Part shown: positions 9,001-17,932 of the stretch, piece after piece
Position numbering within the stretch: the stretch's first letter is position 1
Layout of the letters: the number at the start of each line of letters is the position of its first letter
NCBI RefSeq assembly: GCF_018138145.1
Contig: NZ_CP073104.1
Span: 4,221,001-4,285,000 of the forward strand
Origin: Pseudomonas sp. SCA2728.1_7
GTDB lineage: Bacteria; Pseudomonadota; Gammaproteobacteria; Pseudomonadales; Pseudomonadaceae
Length of the DNA stretch: 64,000 nucleotides
Direction: 5' to 3'
Translations under genes and position numbers: made by a program
The notes under the pieces: model-generated
What the model saw: only the letters and a program-made list of their open reading frames with translations
Told to the model about the DNA's origin: nothing
The model's database searches: none

Positions 9001-9408
9001 TCAGCTTTCCAGCCAGACGTCCCGCGCCCAGTGCCACACCGATTCCCAGGTTTCCTCGGCAATCAACTCTTCTTCGGCCTGCCACAGCACCACAGTTCCG
9101 TCTTCTTCGACACAGTAGTAGTCGTCGCCGTCCTGGCAGATCGGGATCAGCCCGCGATCTACACCGACATCCCAAGCGTTGGCGGCAACATCCGGCAAGT
9201 AGGTGTGGGATTGTGGGTCGGTGACGGTCACCGGCTCAAGGCTGCCGTACACCACATCGCTGACGGTCAGCAAAAACTCTCTGAAGACAAACGGAATGTC
9301 GATGAACAGCTGTTCTTCGATTTCGACCAGCAGATCTTCGTCAGGCAACTCCAAAGGAACCGGCACGGGTTCGTTGGCTTCACGCAGTTGTTCGATGATT
9401 TCTTCCAC
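9001..9408 (-). CDS. SMI1/KNR4-like family protein
   Basis: A 135-residue very acidic protein with the SMI1/KNR4 fold signature: an N-terminal helix, LELPDEDLLVEIEEQL, IPFVFREFLLTVSDVVYGS, then YLPDVAANAWDVGV and WARDVWLE at the end. The superfamily contains many contact-dependent-toxin immunity proteins, but many members are stand-alone housekeeping proteins, and no toxin gene is adjacent. It converges on the antiporter gene with only 21 bp between stops. Confidence 0.78.
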   Translation of the reverse strand: MEEIIEQLREANEPVPVPLELPDEDLLVEIEEQLFIDIPFVFREFLLTVSDVVYGSLEPVTVTDPQSHTYLPDVAANAWDVGVDRGLIPICQDGDDYYCVEEDGTVVLWQAEEELIAEETWESVWHWARDVWLES

Positions 9409-9492
9409 GTCCGGGATCCTCTTGCTTGAATGGCGCGGTTTATATGGGCCGGTTTATACAGTAGCTCGCTATAGATGCAACCGTGAAATAGA

Positions 9493-9521
9493 AAACCCCA
9501 GCCGAGGCTGGGGGTTTTTAT
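9493..9521 (-). terminator. Rho-independent terminator
   Basis: Stem AACCCCAGCC / GGCTGGGGGTT around a short loop with A/T tracts on both sides, upstream of the SMI1-like gene and just before the Tim44-like gene's 3' end. The T-rich tail works on either strand, but the position, between the start of one minus gene and the end of the next, fits the end of the Tim44-like transcript. Confidence 0.75.
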
Positions 9522-9547
9522 TACCGCAAGTGAAGCATGGGGAGGGA

Positions 9548-10423
9548 TCAGCCGTTCTGGCGGATACCGGCAACCAGCCAAGGCTGGTTCTCGCCCTGCG
9601 GACGTTCCATGTTCCAGCTTTCGCTGAACACTTCGCCCTGGTCGAAGCGCGAGGACTTCGACACACCGCTGAAGGTCAGGGTGGCGATGGTCTTGTCGGC
9701 ACGATCATCCACACCATCCAGTTGCACCTGGAGGTTGTCGATGTAGGTCGACTGGAACGCGTCGCCCAGATCCGCACGCTCACGCTTGAGAAACTCGAGC
9801 ATTTGCGGGGTCACGAACTCGGCGATCTTGTCCATTTCGTTGGCATCCCAGTGCTGCTGCAGCGACTGGAAGTGGCTGCGTGCAGCTTCAAGGAAGCTCT
9901 GCTCGTTGAACCAGGCCGGCGCGTTGATCACCGGACGGGCGGCAGCAGGTGCAGCCGAACCACCGAAGATCGAACCCATGGCAGCAGGCTTCTGCTCGAA
10001 CACTTCACGCTGCATCGGTGCGCCGGCCGGAGCGAACTGCTCCTGCTGCTTGCGTCGACGCGCGGCGATGAAGCGGAAGATCACGAACGCGATGACGGCC
10101 ATGATCAGGATGTCGAAGATCTGCATGCCCTGGAAGCCGCCGCCCATGAACATGGAAGCGAGCAGGCCACCGGCGGCGATACCGGCCAGAGGGCCGAGCC
10201 ATTTCGAAGCACCGCCGGCCTTGGCCGCAGCGCCAGCGGCACCGGCAGCACCTGCGGTCGCAGCAGCGCCGCCGACACCTGGAGAAGAAGGAGCCATCTG
10301 GCTGGTCTGGTGCGTCGGCGCAGCGCCGGCGCTTTTGCCACCACCAAAGCGCTTGGCGTTGGCGTCGAGGCTCATCGTCAGGCCGATGCACAACGCCATG
10401 GCGATGCTAAGAAAACGTTTCAT
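9548..10423 (-). CDS. Tim44-domain membrane protein
   Basis: A 291-residue protein: signal-like N-terminus (MKRFLSIAMALCIGLTMSLDANA), then a low-complexity Ala/Gly/Pro linker (about 25-75), two hydrophobic segments (WLGPLAGIAAGGLLASMFM and IFDILIMAVIAFVIFRFIAA), an RRRK cluster and a C-terminal Tim44-like lipid-associated domain containing AWFNEQSFLEAARSHF and TPQMLEFLKRE. The start at 10423 is preferred over 10459 because it gives the signal sequence and has GGGAA upstream. Bacterial members are of unclear function; the topology places the Tim44 domain at the inner membrane. Confidence 0.85.
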   Translation of the reverse strand: MKRFLSIAMALCIGLTMSLDANAKRFGGGKSAGAAPTHQTSQMAPSSPGVGGAAATAGAAGAAGAAAKAGGASKWLGPLAGIAAGGLLASMFMGGGFQGMQIFDILIMAVIAFVIFRFIAARRRKQQEQFAPAGAPMQREVFEQKPAAMGSIFGGSAAPAAARPVINAPAWFNEQSFLEAARSHFQSLQQHWDANEMDKIAEFVTPQMLEFLKRERADLGDAFQSTYIDNLQVQLDGVDDRADKTIATLTFSGVSKSSRFDQGEVFSESWNMERPQGENQPWLVAGIRQNG

Positions 10424-10600
10424 AAAGGGAATTCCCGTTTGTGGAGACACGCGCGCCATGTTGCACAGCTGAAGTGTTACTGGCTAGCGAGAGAGTGTTT
10501 CGGGCTTTTGCCTGACAGGTTACGTTCAGCTCGGTCGGGGCAATAAGGCCATGTACTTTTGGCTGTAGGAAACGGGGACAGGTTCAGTGGGAAAACGTGC

Positions 10601-11041
10601 TTAGCGACGAAACGCCAGCATCACCACACCGGCCGTGATCAGGCCGATACCTCCCCATTGGCGCAGGTCAAGTTTCTCACCCAGCAGGATCACGCCAAGC
10701 ACCGCCACCAGCACTACGCTGAGTTTGTCCACCGGTGCGACCAGCGAGGCCGGGCCGACTTTCAACGCGCGGAAGTAGCACAGCCACGACGCGCCGGTGC
10801 CCAGGCCGGACAACAGCAGGAACAGGTAGCTCTTGGCGGATATTGATCCTAATGACTGATATTGGCCCGTTGCGTACAAAATCAAGGCCAGGCTGACCAG
10901 TACCACGATCGTGCGCAATAGAGTGGCGAAGTCGGAATTGACGTTTTCGATGCCGACTTTGGCGAAGATCGCCGTCAATGCGGCGAAAGTGGCCGAGAGC
11001 AGGGCCCAGAATGTCCAGGAAGAGAAGAAGCCTGAGCCCAT
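10601..11041 (-). CDS. EamA/DMT-family half-size transporter
   Basis: A 146-residue protein that is almost entirely hydrophobic, with about five membrane helices, corresponding to a single EamA domain. Typical features are WALLSATFAALTAIFAKVG at the N-terminus and DKLSVVLVAVLGVILLGEKL near the end, with Glu in the GEKL turn. One EamA unit is half of a normal drug/metabolite transporter, so it would act as a dimer. Substrate unknown. It lies downstream of uvrD in the same direction, but a REP doublet separates them. Confidence 0.85.
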   Translation of the reverse strand: MGSGFFSSWTFWALLSATFAALTAIFAKVGIENVNSDFATLLRTIVVLVSLALILYATGQYQSLGSISAKSYLFLLLSGLGTGASWLCYFRALKVGPASLVAPVDKLSVVLVAVLGVILLGEKLDLRQWGGIGLITAGVVMLAFRR

Positions 11042-11077
11042 GGAAATGTCCTTGTTCGATTATCCACCGCCAAACCC

Positions 11078-11166
11078 TGTGGGAGCGAGCCTGCTCGCGA
11101 ACGCCGCACCGCGGTCTATCAGATCAACCGCGGTGATTTCATTCGCGAGCAGGCTCGCTCCCACAA
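11078..11166. repeat. REP doublet (REPIN-like), family A
   Basis: TGTGGGAGCGAGCCTGCTCGCGA followed about 45 bp later by its inverted copy TTCGCGAGCAGGCTCGCTCCCACA (each read in shorter blocks). It lies between the uvrD stop and the EamA gene on the same strand, so it can affect the 3' end of the uvrD mRNA. Confidence 0.9.
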
Positions 11167-11183
11167 AAACAGCAAAATCGGGG

Positions 11184-13367
11184 TCAGATCGCTTCCAGCT
11201 TGGCGTAGCCGAGCATCAGCCACTTGCTGCCTTCGCTGAAGTTCACCTGCACCCTTGCCTGCGCGCCGGCACCCTCGAAGTTGAGGATCACGCCGTCACC
11301 AAAGATCGAATGGCGTACCGCCTGACCGAGGCTGAAACCCGTTTCCGGAATTTCGCTACCGCTGAACAGGTTGCTGCCGCTCATCGACTGGTTGCCGCCA
11401 AATGGTCGGCTGACGCTATTCGACAGACGCACTTCCTGGATCAGACCTTTCGGCACTTCACGTACGAAACGCGAGACCTTGTTGTAGGTCTCGCTGCCGT
11501 ACAGGCGTCGGGTTTCAGCATAGGTCATCACCAGATTCTGCATCGCCCGGGTGATACCGACATAGGCCAGACGCCGCTCTTCCTCAAGACGCCCCGGTTC
11601 TTCCAGGCTCATCTTGTGCGGGAACAGGCCTTCTTCCATGCCCACGAGGAACACGTAAGGGAATTCCAGGCCTTTGGCGCTGTGCAGGGTCATCAACTGA
11701 ATGCTGTCTTCGTGTTCGTCGGCCTGAGTGTCGCCGGCTTCCAGCGAAGCGTGGCCGAGGAATGCCGCCAGGGGCGTCAACTCTTCGTCTTCTTCGGTGT
11801 TTTCGAAGTTGCGCGCGGCGCTGACCAGTTCCTCAAGGTTTTCTACCCGAGCCTGGCCTTTCTCGCCTTTTTCCGCTTCGTGATAAGCGATCAGCCCGGA
11901 CTGCTCGATGACGGTTTGCGTCATCAAGTGCAGCGGCATTTCCATGCACTTGGCAGCGAGATTCTCGATCAGCTCGATAAATGCACCCAGCGCACCGGCC
12001 GCGCGACCGGTCAGGCCTTTATTGGCGACCAGTTGGCGCATCGCTTCCCACATCGATACATCGCTGTGGCGCGCGTGATCGCGGATGGCCTCGACGGTTT
12101 TCTCGCCGATGCCACGGGCCGGCACGTTGATTACGCGTTCCAGCGCCGCATCGTTGCCGCGACCTTCGAGCAAACGCAGGTAGGCCATGGCGTTCTTGAT
12201 TTCCGCACGCTCGAAGAAGCGCTGACCACCATAGATGCGGTACGGAATGCGCTCACGCAGCAAAGCTTCTTCCAAAACGCGTGATTGAGCGTTGGAGCGA
12301 TAGAGAATCGCGATATCGCTACGGGCCAGGCCGGTTTTCAGCGCGCTTTCGATGGTTTCGACAACGTAGCGTGCTTCGTCGTGTTCGTTGAACGCGGCGT
12401 ACAGATTGATTGCTTCGCCGTCACCGCCGTCGGTCCATAGCTCTTTGCCCAGACGCCCGGTGTTGTTGGCGATCAGGGCGTTGGCAGCCTTGAGGATGCC
12501 GGCGGTGGAGCGGTAGTTCTGCTCCAGACGAATGGTTACCGAATCCGCGAAGTCGGAGGAGTACTGATGAATGTTTTCGATCTTCGCGCCACGCCAGCCG
12601 TAAATCGACTGGTCGTCGTCGCCGACCACCATCAGGCTGTCGCCACCCTTGCCGAGCAGGCGCAACCAGGCGTACTGCACGGCGTTGGTGTCCTGGAATT
12701 CGTCCACCAGAATATGGCGGAAGCGCTTCTGGTAGTGCGCCAGCAGGCCCGGGTGATCGCGCCACAGGTCGAGGGCACGCAGCAGCAGTTCGGAGAAATC
12801 GATGACGCCGGCACGCTGGCACGCCGCCTCGTAGGCCTCGTAGATGCCGCGCATGGTCGCCAGGTACAAATCACCGCTGGCCTGAATGTGCTGCGGGCGC
12901 AGGCCTTCGTCTTTCTGGCCGTTGATGAACCACTGCGCCTGACGGGCTGGCCAGCGCTGCTCGTCGAGACCGAGCTCGCGGATCACCCGCTTGACCAGCC
13001 GTTGCTGGTCGTCGCTGTCGAGAATCTGGAAAGTCTGGCTCAGGCCCGCTTCCTGCCAGTGCGCCCGCAGCAAGCGGTGCGCCAGGCCGTGGAAGGTGCC
13101 GACCCACATGCCCGCCGGGTTGATCCCCAGCAACTGCTCGATGCGATGACGCATCTCGGCAGCAGCCTTGTTGGTGAAGGTCACCGACAGGATGGAGTGG
13201 GGCGAGGCGTTTTCGACCTGGATCAACCAGGCGATACGGTGCACCAGCACTCGGGTTTTACCGGAGCCAGCACCGGCCAGGACCAACTGACGGCCAACGG
13301 GGGCTGCTACGGCCTGGCGTTGGGCATCGTTGAGGGAGTTCAGCAGAAGGGAGAGATCATCGCGCAT
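11184..13367 (-). CDS. uvrD: DNA helicase II UvrD
   Basis: 3'-5' superfamily-1 helicase that displaces the incised strand in nucleotide-excision repair and unwinds DNA in mismatch repair. The 727-residue protein has all SF1A motifs: LNDAQRQAV (Q motif), LAGAGSGKTRVL (Walker A), SVTFTNKAAAEM, VDEFQDTN (Walker B), VGDDDQSIYGWRGA, LEQNYRST, LMTLHSAKGLEFPYVFL, and EERRLAYVGITRA. The C-terminal Tudor-like segment ends FSEGSKWLMLGYAKLE. Length is normal for the family. It is divergent from the GGDEF-EAL gene across 257 bp; I see no certain operator there. Confidence 0.97.
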   Translation of the reverse strand: MRDDLSLLLNSLNDAQRQAVAAPVGRQLVLAGAGSGKTRVLVHRIAWLIQVENASPHSILSVTFTNKAAAEMRHRIEQLLGINPAGMWVGTFHGLAHRLLRAHWQEAGLSQTFQILDSDDQQRLVKRVIRELGLDEQRWPARQAQWFINGQKDEGLRPQHIQASGDLYLATMRGIYEAYEAACQRAGVIDFSELLLRALDLWRDHPGLLAHYQKRFRHILVDEFQDTNAVQYAWLRLLGKGGDSLMVVGDDDQSIYGWRGAKIENIHQYSSDFADSVTIRLEQNYRSTAGILKAANALIANNTGRLGKELWTDGGDGEAINLYAAFNEHDEARYVVETIESALKTGLARSDIAILYRSNAQSRVLEEALLRERIPYRIYGGQRFFERAEIKNAMAYLRLLEGRGNDAALERVINVPARGIGEKTVEAIRDHARHSDVSMWEAMRQLVANKGLTGRAAGALGAFIELIENLAAKCMEMPLHLMTQTVIEQSGLIAYHEAEKGEKGQARVENLEELVSAARNFENTEEDEELTPLAAFLGHASLEAGDTQADEHEDSIQLMTLHSAKGLEFPYVFLVGMEEGLFPHKMSLEEPGRLEEERRLAYVGITRAMQNLVMTYAETRRLYGSETYNKVSRFVREVPKGLIQEVRLSNSVSRPFGGNQSMSGSNLFSGSEIPETGFSLGQAVRHSIFGDGVILNFEGAGAQARVQVNFSEGSKWLMLGYAKLEAI

Positions 13368-13624
13368 CGGGGCATTCTAGGGTGCGCCGCAGGCCCGGGC
13401 AAACCGAGCTTTGCATTAGCCGATGAAACTCCAGTCGAAGACGACCGGTCGGTCACTGGCTACAGGCATCGGCCCGCCGCGCTCCAAGGGTTTCGCGGGT
13501 GGCAAAGGACGGAAAAGTTTCGCTGAAATTATGATCTGGGGCAGTTTGGCAACGGGATCGGCTTGTGTATGCTCCGTCCACGTTTCGGGCGCACGCCCTC
13601 CTTATAAGAACAAGAACGTTGCCC

Positions 13625-16495
13625 ATGACCCTCAGCGCCGAACTGTCGGGCCCCTCCGTGGAACCCCGGGTTATCCGCAAGCACTATGCCGTCGAAATGG
13701 CGGTCGAGCGCACGCGCCTGCTGTATCAGGGCTCGTTATTGCCCACCCTGTTCATGTTGATCAATGGTCTGGTCTGCGCCGCTTTGCTCTGGAGCCCGCA
13801 GCGCTATTTCGTGGTCAGCGTCTGGCTGGTGTGGTTGCTGTCGCTGGTGGCGTTGCGGGTGATTCAGGTTGCAGCGTTCGACTCGGCAATCCCTGATCGT
13901 CAGGCGCAACCGATCTGGCGGCGGATGTTTCTGCTCGGCTCGACCATGACCGGGTTGACCCTGGCCGGCGCCGGCATCGCCCTGGTGCCCGCCGACAACT
14001 TCATGCAACAAGCCTGGGTGTTCGGCCTGATTGGCGCCGCGACTCTGTCGGCGAGCGTCGCCTACGCGGTGAGCCTGCCGGCATTTCTGTCGTTTACCTT
14101 GCCCTGCCTATTGCCGGCGATCGGTTATCTGTTCTGGGGCGGCGATGAGCAGGCGCGAGGTTGGGGCTGGCTCGGGTTGATCTTGCTCGGCTCGCTGAGT
14201 GTGGTCGCGTGGCAGGTCAATCGCCTGATCGATCGCGGCTTGCTGCGGCGCTTCCAGAATCAGCACTTGATCGAACACCTGCAGCAGACGCAGTCGCGCA
14301 GCGAACAGCTCAATCAGGAACTGGCCAGGGAAATCGATCATCGCCGCTGCGCCGAGGGCAAGCTACGCGAAGCCCAGGTCGAACTCGAAGACCGCGTTGC
14401 CCAGCGCAGCCGAGAACTCGACGCCGCCAATCAGGCTTTGAGCAAAAGCGAAGCACGCCTGGCGCTGGCGTTGAAGGCCAGTGAGTTGGGCCTGTGGGAC
14501 TGGAACTTGCAAACCGACGAAGTCCACCACACGCAGATTCAGGAACTGTTCGGCCTCGCTCCGGAATACGTCACGGCGCTGTTGCGCGACCTCAAACCGC
14601 GCCTGCATCCCGACGATGTGCCGACGCTGAAATACGCGTTGATCGAGCATTTGAAGGGGCGCACCGAGGACTATCAGATCGAATACCGCGTGCGTCACAG
14701 CGATGGCCATTGGGTCTGGATCGAAGACCGTGGCCGCGCAGTAGAACGCAGCGACAGCGGGCGAGTCATCCGCATGGTCGGCACCCGCCGCGACATCAGT
14801 GCCAGCAAAAGCCTCGAAGAACAGCAACGCCTGGCGGCGACGGTGTTTGAGGCGGCCAGTGAGGGCATCGTCATTCTCGATCCGAACTACGCGCTGATCG
14901 CAATCAATCAGGCGTTCAGCCGGGTCACCGGTTACGACATCGAGGACATGCTCGGGCGCAACGTCGTCGAGCTGCCATGCAGCCGCGACGCCCGCCGTCA
15001 TTACGTGGCGATCCGTCATGCATTGGAGCAACACGGCAGTTGGCAGGGCGAACTGGTGGAAACGCGCAAGAACGGCGAACTGTATCCGCAGTGGCTGCAG
15101 CTGAATGCAGTGCGTGATGGTCGGGGAAATGTCAGCCATATCGTCGGTTTCTTCGCCGATCTGTCGGCGCGACGCGAATCCGAAGAGCGCATGCGTTACC
15201 TGACCCATTACGACGAACTCACCGGTCTGGCCAACCGCTCGCTGTTCCGCGAGCGCTTGCACGAAGCGCATCAGCGCTCGCGTCAGGGCCGACGCAGTCT
15301 GGCGTTGCTGCACATCAATCTGGATCGCTTCAAACTGCTCAACGACAGCCTTGGCCATGAGATTGCCGACCAGCTGTTGCAGAAAATGGCGCGCCGGCTG
15401 GTCAACGCCTTGCCGGAAGCCGACACCATCGCCCGATTGTCTGGTGATGAGTTTGCGGTGCTGTTCGACGCCTATGGCAACCTGTCGAGCCTGGCTCGGG
15501 TCGCCACGCGATTGTCGACCAAGCTGCGCTTGCCGTTGACGGTTGATGGTCATGAGCTGGTGGTCAGCGCCTCGATGGGCATCAGCATGCTGCCGGACAA
15601 CGCCCGGGAGATTTCTGCGCTGGTCAGCCAGTCGAACATGGCCATGCAACACGCCAAGCACCTGGGCGGTAACAATTTCCAGTTCTACACCGACAGCCTT
15701 CAGGCCAGCACCCTTGAGCGCTTGCAGCTGGAAAATCAGTTGCGCAAAGCCATCGAGGAAAAGCAGCTGAAGGTGTTTTATCAGCCGAAGCTGTGCCTGC
15801 AAACTGGACGGCTGAATGCGGCGGAAGCGCTGGTGCGCTGGGATCACCCGACCATGGGGCGAGTGCCGCCGGGGGATTTCATCGGGCTGGCCGAGGAAAC
15901 CGGCCTGATCGGGCCAATCGGCGAATTCGTCTTGCGTCAGGCATGCTGGCAGGCCTGCGAGTGGCAGCGTCAGGGGCTTGAGCCGATCCGCGTTTCGGTG
16001 AACCTGTCGGTGCATCAGTTGCGTCAGGGCAAGCTGGTCAGTCTGGTGCGCCAGGTGCTGGAGGAAACCGGTCTGGCACCGCACTACCTCGAACTGGAAC
16101 TGACCGAAAGCCAGTTGCTCGACAGCGTCGAACACATCATCGCGACCTTCCAGCAACTGCGCGATCTGGGGGTGAAACTGGCGATCGATGATTTCGGCAC
16201 CGGCTATTCGTCGCTGAGTTACCTCAAGCGTATTCCGGTGGATTACGTAAAGATCGATCAGGCATTCATTCGCGGCTTGGGTGAGGGCAGTGAAGATGCG
16301 GCGATCACTCGGGCGATCATTGCCATGGCCCATGGGCTGTCGCTGAAAGTCGTGGCCGAAGGCGTCGAGCGCCAGGATCAGCTGGAGTTTTTACGTGCCG
16401 AGCGTTGCGATGAAGTGCAGGGGTATCTGATCAGCCGGCCCGTGGAGGCTGACAGTCTGGCGGGGCTTTTGCGTGAACAGGAAAAACCGTTTTAA
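13625..16495 (+). CDS. Membrane PAS-PAS-GGDEF-EAL cyclic-di-GMP protein
   Basis: A 956-residue sensor for c-di-GMP turnover. Order: about six N-terminal membrane helices (residues 38-185), a short coiled coil (about 200-285), PAS/PAC 1 (about 290-405, WDWNLQTDEV), PAS 2 (about 410-530, IVILDPNYALIAINQAF), GGDEF domain (LTHYDELTGLANR; active-site motif RLSGDEF near residue 605) and EAL domain (about 710-950). The EAL site looks intact (EALVRW at 734, ELTESQLL, IDDFGTGYSSLSYL, KIDQAFI, VAEGVE), so phosphodiesterase activity is likely. The GGDEF motif is SGDEF, so cyclase activity is uncertain. The start MTLSAEL at 13625 has only a weak ribosome site. Confidence 0.92.
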   Translation: MTLSAELSGPSVEPRVIRKHYAVEMAVERTRLLYQGSLLPTLFMLINGLVCAALLWSPQRYFVVSVWLVWLLSLVALRVIQVAAFDSAIPDRQAQPIWRRMFLLGSTMTGLTLAGAGIALVPADNFMQQAWVFGLIGAATLSASVAYAVSLPAFLSFTLPCLLPAIGYLFWGGDEQARGWGWLGLILLGSLSVVAWQVNRLIDRGLLRRFQNQHLIEHLQQTQSRSEQLNQELAREIDHRRCAEGKLREAQVELEDRVAQRSRELDAANQALSKSEARLALALKASELGLWDWNLQTDEVHHTQIQELFGLAPEYVTALLRDLKPRLHPDDVPTLKYALIEHLKGRTEDYQIEYRVRHSDGHWVWIEDRGRAVERSDSGRVIRMVGTRRDISASKSLEEQQRLAATVFEAASEGIVILDPNYALIAINQAFSRVTGYDIEDMLGRNVVELPCSRDARRHYVAIRHALEQHGSWQGELVETRKNGELYPQWLQLNAVRDGRGNVSHIVGFFADLSARRESEERMRYLTHYDELTGLANRSLFRERLHEAHQRSRQGRRSLALLHINLDRFKLLNDSLGHEIADQLLQKMARRLVNALPEADTIARLSGDEFAVLFDAYGNLSSLARVATRLSTKLRLPLTVDGHELVVSASMGISMLPDNAREISALVSQSNMAMQHAKHLGGNNFQFYTDSLQASTLERLQLENQLRKAIEEKQLKVFYQPKLCLQTGRLNAAEALVRWDHPTMGRVPPGDFIGLAEETGLIGPIGEFVLRQACWQACEWQRQGLEPIRVSVNLSVHQLRQGKLVSLVRQVLEETGLAPHYLELELTESQLLDSVEHIIATFQQLRDLGVKLAIDDFGTGYSSLSYLKRIPVDYVKIDQAFIRGLGEGSEDAAITRAIIAMAHGLSLKVVAEGVERQDQLEFLRAERCDEVQGYLISRPVEADSLAGLLREQEKPF

Positions 16496-16568
16496 GGGCT
16501 ACATGCGCTTCATCGCGCCTGATATGGGGACATCGAGTTACGCATTGAGCAGGCAAAAAGCCAATTCA

Positions 16569-16583
16569 TGTAGTATAACTACA
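16569..16583. promoter_or_regulatory. HexR/RpiR-type operator palindrome
   Basis: TGTAGTATAACTACA is a perfect 6-3-6 inverted repeat that fits the TGTARTNNNAYTACA-type site known for HexR-family regulators. It covers a -10-like TATAAC and lies 40 bp upstream of the RpiR-family gene, which suggests autoregulation. Confidence 0.6.
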
Positions 16584-16622
16584 AGCGTGCTACATCCTTG
16601 CCCATAAGAAGAGTCCAGCCCC

Positions 16623-17489
16623 TTGAATCTGCTGCAACACATCGCCCAGTCACGTCACCTGTTACGCAAGTCGGAGCTCAAGGTCGCCGACCACGTGCTG
16701 CTTGACCCTGCGGCGGTGATGCACAGTTCCATGGCCGACCTGGCCCACAGCGTCGGCATCAGCGAGCCGACCATCGTGCGCTTCTGTCGCGCCATCGGTT
16801 GTTCCGGTTTTCAGGATCTCAAACTCAAACTGGCGCAAAGCCTCGCGGCCGGTGCCAGCTTCGGCCAGTTTGCGATCCATGAAGACGACTCGGTCGCCGA
16901 TTACAGCCTGAAGATTTTCGACACCACGTTGCACACGCTGATGGAGGTTCGCGAGAAACTCGATCCGGTTGAGTTGCAGCGCGCGGTGACACTGATGTCG
17001 CAAGCGCAGCGCGTCGAGTTTTACGGTTTCGGCGCGTCGGGCGCGGTGGCGGCGGATGCGCAGCACAAGTTCTTCCGTTTGCTGCTGACTGCAGCGGCGT
17101 ATTCCGATCCGCACATGCAGGCGATGTCGGCGGTGACGTTGAAACCGACCGATGTGGCGATCTGCATTTCGCAGTCCGGGCGTTCCAAGGATCTGCTGAT
17201 CACCGCCAATCTGGTGCGTGAGAGCGGCGCTTCACTGATTACCCTATGCCCGAGCCAGACGCCGCTGGCCGAATTGTCGACGGTCAATCTGGCGATCGAT
17301 GTGCATGAAGACACCGAAATCTATACGCCGCTGACCTCGCGCATTGCGCACCTGGTGGTAATCGATGTGTTGGCGATGGGCGTGGCCATGGCGCGCGGGC
17401 CGAGCCTGGTCAACCACCTCAAGAGCGTGAAGCGCAGTCTGCGTAGTCTGCGCTTGTCGCCAAAAGCCGCCAAAGCGCTGGATGACTGA
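16623..17489 (+). CDS. RpiR/HexR-family transcriptional regulator
   Basis: A 288-residue regulator: N-terminal RpiR helix-turn-helix (MADLAHSVGISEPTIVRFCRA, read as shorter blocks) and a C-terminal SIS sugar-phosphate-binding domain (about 125-260, with VEFYGFGASGAVA and ISQSGRSKD). HexR relatives sense 2-keto-3-deoxy-6-phosphogluconate and control glucose and anaplerotic metabolism, which fits its place next to the pyruvate carboxylase genes. The start is a TTG at 16623, preceded by AAGAAGAG at 9 nt; no ATG fits. It is a paralogue-type copy, as no zwf/pgl/eda genes are nearby. Confidence 0.88.
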   Translation: MNLLQHIAQSRHLLRKSELKVADHVLLDPAAVMHSSMADLAHSVGISEPTIVRFCRAIGCSGFQDLKLKLAQSLAAGASFGQFAIHEDDSVADYSLKIFDTTLHTLMEVREKLDPVELQRAVTLMSQAQRVEFYGFGASGAVAADAQHKFFRLLLTAAAYSDPHMQAMSAVTLKPTDVAICISQSGRSKDLLITANLVRESGASLITLCPSQTPLAELSTVNLAIDVHEDTEIYTPLTSRIAHLVVIDVLAMGVAMARGPSLVNHLKSVKRSLRSLRLSPKAAKALDD

Positions 17490-17514
17490 AGCCATCCAAG
17501 GTCGTTCCGACCTC

Positions 17515-17612
17515 ATTCGCGAGCAGGCTCGCTCCCACAGGGGATCTTCGGGGTACACAAATTCTGTGTCATATCGAGATCAAGTGTGGGAGTGAGCCTG
17601 CTCGCGATAGCG
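17515..17612. repeat. REP doublet (REPIN-like), family A
   Basis: ATTCGCGAGCAGGCTCGC TCCCACA and, about 50 bp on, TGTGGGAGTGAGCCTGCTCG CGATAGCG in inverted orientation. The two ends belong to the two sequence subtypes seen in the window, so this is a mixed element. It lies downstream of the RpiR-family gene. Confidence 0.88.
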
Positions 17613-17728
17613 TCCTCAAAAACACCACAACCCTGAGCAAGTTTCATCGCACTGTCATCCACACGCAGCCAAACCGTCATCCCTCCCGCCTATCGTGAAA
17701 CTCCCGTCATCGCCTTGGGAGACTCGAA

Positions 17729-17932
17729 ATGGCTCAGCCCTACGAAGAACGCAACAGCGCCGCGAAAACCCGTCGTCAGCAGGAAGACCAGCGCCGCATG
17801 GAATTTCGCCGCGCTATCGAAGATCGCTTCGAACTTCGTCAGCTTCAAGCCGAAATCGGCGATTTTCCCGAGATCACTCACTGGCAGGCGGCACCCGCAG
17901 CTTCCCGTCGAAACGCTCAACCAGCGCGCTGA
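17729..17932 (+). CDS. Small basic PA3496-family-like protein
   Basis: A 67-residue protein, strongly charged (RRQQEDQRRMEFRRAIEDRF, then LRQLQAEIGDFPEI), resembling the small PA3496 family of Pseudomonas. GGGAGA lies 8 nt before the ATG. Its last 59 bp overlap the 3' end of pycR on the other strand, tail to tail. The helical, charged composition suggests a small cytosolic or nucleic-acid-associated protein; the 'envelope integrity' label used for the family is not supported by any membrane or signal segment here. Confidence 0.65.
   Translation: MAQPYEERNSAAKTRRQQEDQRRMEFRRAIEDRFELRQLQAEIGDFPEITHWQAAPAASRRNAQPAR

Noticed and set aside
9001..9408. SMI1/KNR4 protein as immunity partner of a contact-dependent toxin
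   Set aside because: Neighbours are an antiporter and a Tim44-like protein; no polymorphic toxin is adjacent. The DUF6543 toxin is 25 kb away.
9203..10546. 447-codon open frame on the plus strand
   Set aside because: It is antisense to the Tim44-like gene and has low-complexity composition (His, Arg, Ala-rich), no ribosome site and no family resemblance; typical high-GC antisense frame.
14363..16333. 656-codon open frame on the minus strand
   Set aside because: Antisense to the GGDEF-EAL gene whose motifs are intact; the frame is Gln/His/Arg-rich with no recognisable domain.
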